From Kiritimatiellia bacterium (GTDB lineage: Bacteria > Verrucomicrobiota > Kiritimatiellia > RFP12 > UBA1067): a stretch of 7,663 nt of DNA. Of the stretch, positions 6,578 to 7,663 are shown in pieces. The notes under the pieces were generated by a model. It was not told the origin of the DNA and made no database searches. It was given only the letters and a program-made list of their open reading frames with translations. Each line of letters begins with the position of its first letter. Positions within the stretch are counted from its first letter, which is position 1. The stretch covers positions 1 to 7,663 of the forward strand of contig JAEDMN010000162.1 in the NCBI GenBank assembly GCA_016302985.1. Reading direction: 5' to 3'. The position numbers and the translations under genes are program-made.

Positions 6578-7417
6578 ATGAAGAGCCAGATCAACCTTCT
6601 CAACCAGCTCCAGGAGCTCGTGCTCACCCGCGACGAGCACCACCACACGGGCGACGGGTCGCACATGGAGGCGCTCGACGCCTCCATTGGCGCGCTCGTC
6701 GACAAGCTCGAGCCCCAGCCGAAGGCGCTCTACCAGCGCCTCTACAAGAAGGACCACGTGGTGATGGCGCCGATGGTGAACGGCTGCTGCGCGGTGTGCG
6801 GCATGAAGCTGCCGATTTCGCAGGTCCAGCAGGTGCGCCTCGCGAAGACGCTGCAGACGTGCTCGAGCTGCGGCCGCATCGTCTACGACGAGCAGGAGGA
6901 CGCGCCGCGCTCCGTGGCGGAGAAGCCCGCCCGCGGCGAGCCCCGCAAGACCGGCATCGGCCGTTTCTCGGCGGAGGAGCTGATGGTCTGCGAGCTCAAG
7001 GCCGAGCGTCCCGAGGACGCGGTGCGCGAGCTGGCGGACCAGATGGCGGCGAACAAGTTCGTCTCCAATCCGGCGGCGCTCACCGTGGCGGCGATGGAGC
7101 GCGAGAGCGTGCTGTCGACGGCGATGGGCGAGGACCTTGCGTTTCCGCACGTCCGCGGCGTCGAGGGGGGCGGGCTTACGCTCGCGCTCGGCGTCTCGAA
7201 GAAGGGCATCGCGTGGGACGCCTCGACCGGCGAGACGGCTCACCTCGTCTTCTTCAGCGTGATCCCCGTGGCGGTCAGCGCGTTCTACCTGCGCCTGATG
7301 GCCGGCCTCATGGAGGCGTTCTCCAAGAAGGAGAACCGCGACGCGCTGCTGGCGGCGAAGACGCAGGGCGAGCTCTGGAAGGCCTTCATGAAGGCGACGC
7401 GCTACACGATCCGCTAA
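6578..7417 (+). CDS. zf-RING_7-type zinc ribbon fused to a PtsN-like PTS EIIA domain
   Basis: A 279-residue two-domain protein. Residues 1-68 are polar and probably helical. They lead into a four-Cys zinc ribbon with Cys71 and Cys74 (CAVCG; Cys70 is an extra) and Cys95 and Cys98 (CSSCGRIVY), the pattern of the C4-type zinc ribbon family zf-RING_7, which includes Chlamydia CT398. The usual long coiled coil before the ribbon is much shortened. A charged linker (104-130) precedes a type-2 PTS EIIA domain (about 132-277), with the active-site His191 in the LAFPH context where PtsN has AIPH. Such domains take phosphate from HPr/NPr and often act as regulators rather than sugar transporters. No membrane EIIB/EIIC part is present, which points to regulation. 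I chose ATG 6578 because it leaves an 8-base gap after the purH stop. An upstream in-frame ATG at 6533 would overlap purH and adds 15 unconserved-looking residues. Its target is unknown. A link to sigma-54 is inferred from both families. Confidence 0.78.
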   Translation: MKSQINLLNQLQELVLTRDEHHHTGDGSHMEALDASIGALVDKLEPQPKALYQRLYKKDHVVMAPMVNGCCAVCGMKLPISQVQQVRLAKTLQTCSSCGRIVYDEQEDAPRSVAEKPARGEPRKTGIGRFSAEELMVCELKAERPEDAVRELADQMAANKFVSNPAALTVAAMERESVLSTAMGEDLAFPHVRGVEGGGLTLALGVSKKGIAWDASTGETAHLVFFSVIPVAVSAFYLRLMAGLMEAFSKKENRDALLAAKTQGELWKAFMKATRYTIR

Positions 7418-7445
7418 GCCGCATCCCCAGCCGTCCAAATCAAGG

Positions 7446-7471
7446 AGGAGCCGCGAAAGCGGCTCCTTTTT
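7446..7471 (+). terminator. Rho-independent terminator, 9-bp stem with GAAA loop
   Basis: AGGAGCCGC (7446-7454), the loop GAAA (7455-7458), then GCGGCTCCT (7459-7467) pair perfectly over nine base pairs and are followed by TTTT (7468-7471), with another T run just beyond. It lies 29 bases after the stop of the zinc ribbon/EIIA gene and closes that unit. On the minus strand the hairpin is followed by CCTTGATTT, too T-poor to act strongly in that direction. Confidence 0.92.
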
Positions 7472-7530
7472 GATTTTACGGAAACTTTACAATCCCGCGA
7501 CGGAAGACTGACACGTCCCCTGTCGCGAGG

Positions 7531-7539
7531 TGGTAGACT
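7531..7539 (+). promoter_or_regulatory. Promoter-like extended -10 (TGgTAGACT)
   Basis: TGGTAGACT closely resembles the extended -10 before purH (TGGTAGAAT). A TTGACA-like CTGACA sits at 7508-7513, but the 20-base spacer is longer than usual. A six-base inverted repeat, CGCGAC (7496-7501) and GTCGCG (7522-7527), lies just upstream. Transcription would start near 7546 and run antisense to the tRNA-Leu. It may be the distal promoter of a + strand gene beyond the window, or chance. Confidence 0.3.
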
Positions 7540-7598
7540 GTCCGGCGTCAGGAAGGAGAAGACGGAAGGATGGACAGGATGCGCGCGGAGACGAGACA

Positions 7599-7663
7599 TG
7601 GTGCCGGAGGAGGGACTCGAACCCTCACGTACTCACGTACGGCAGATTTTGAGTCTGCTGCGG
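7599..7663 (-). tRNA. tRNA-Leu (anticodon CAA), 3' part, cut by the window edge
   Basis: Read on the minus strand, the 3' two-thirds of a class II tRNA is present. It shows an encoded CCA end (7599-7601), discriminator A, acceptor strand CTCCGGC (7603-7609), a T arm GAGGG-TTCGAGT-CCCTC (7610-7626), a long variable arm with a GTAC/GTAC stem (about 7627-7641), and an anticodon arm GCAGA-CTCAAAA-TCTGC (7642-7658). The anticodon at 7649-7651 is CAA, which reads UUG leucine codons. The long variable arm agrees with leucine. The D arm and 5' acceptor strand, and any promoter, lie beyond 7663. It converges on the purH unit. No clear terminator for it is visible in 7472-7598. Confidence 0.93.

Noticed and set aside
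7414..7599. Minus-strand 61-residue frame between the terminator and the tRNA
   Set aside because: It runs across the terminator hairpin and intergenic DNA, is Ser/Arg-rich and has no recognisable motif or ribosome-binding site.
7570..7663. Open + strand frame from ATG 7570 with a GGAAGGAG-like site upstream
   Set aside because: Nearly all of it is antisense to the tRNA-Leu, so its sequence is explained by the tRNA. It runs off the window and cannot be supported.
1..7663. Mobile elements, CRISPR repeats, or an attachment-site duplication next to the tRNA
   Set aside because: No transposase, integrase, regularly spaced repeat or second copy of the tRNA 3' end is visible in the window.

Overview
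This is a strongly GC-rich bacterial window, densely coded on the + strand. From left to right it holds an RNA ligase, two overlapping genes for a polyketide/fatty-acid-synthase-like system, a two-gene unit (stand-alone IMP cyclohydrolase plus a zinc-ribbon/PTS EIIA fusion), a clear rho-independent terminator, and the 3' part of a tRNA-Leu gene on the minus strand. There are no IS elements, CRISPR arrays or phage genes. The organism cannot be fixed from the sequence. The extended -10 promoters in GC-rich DNA, the split purine enzyme, the PfaC/Hgl-like synthase parts and the zinc-ribbon/EIIA protein make me lean weakly towards a PVC-group bacterium (Lentisphaerota/Kiritimatiellota/Verrucomicrobiota-like). 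That is inference only.

Region 1 (11-5792) reads as one translationally coupled unit. An Rnl5/DRB0094-type ATP-dependent RNA ligase ends in TAATG, whose ATG opens a ketosynthase-like gene. That gene in turn overlaps a 1121-residue protein by the four bases GTGA. The large protein carries an acyltransferase-like domain, a double-hotdog dehydratase-like domain and an Sfp-type phosphopantetheinyl transferase (PPTase). Read against the family motifs, the ketosynthase has Ala where the nucleophilic Cys should be. The acyltransferase has Ala and Asn in place of its Ser/His pair, and the dehydratase has Phe in place of its catalytic His. Only the PPTase keeps its Mg-binding and catalytic motifs. No acyl carrier protein is visible. 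The simplest reading is a chain-length-factor-like, non-catalytic scaffold that docks with active synthase subunits encoded outside the window, plus the PPTase that would activate their carrier protein.

Region 2 (5793-7471) is a self-contained unit: a promoter with an extended -10, an IMP cyclohydrolase lacking the usual AICAR formyltransferase half, 8 bases later a zf-RING_7-type zinc ribbon fused to a PtsN-like EIIA domain, then a GAAA-loop hairpin terminator.

Region 3 (7472-7663) is intergenic sequence with one further promoter-like element, followed by tRNA-Leu(CAA) on the minus strand, which runs off the right edge.
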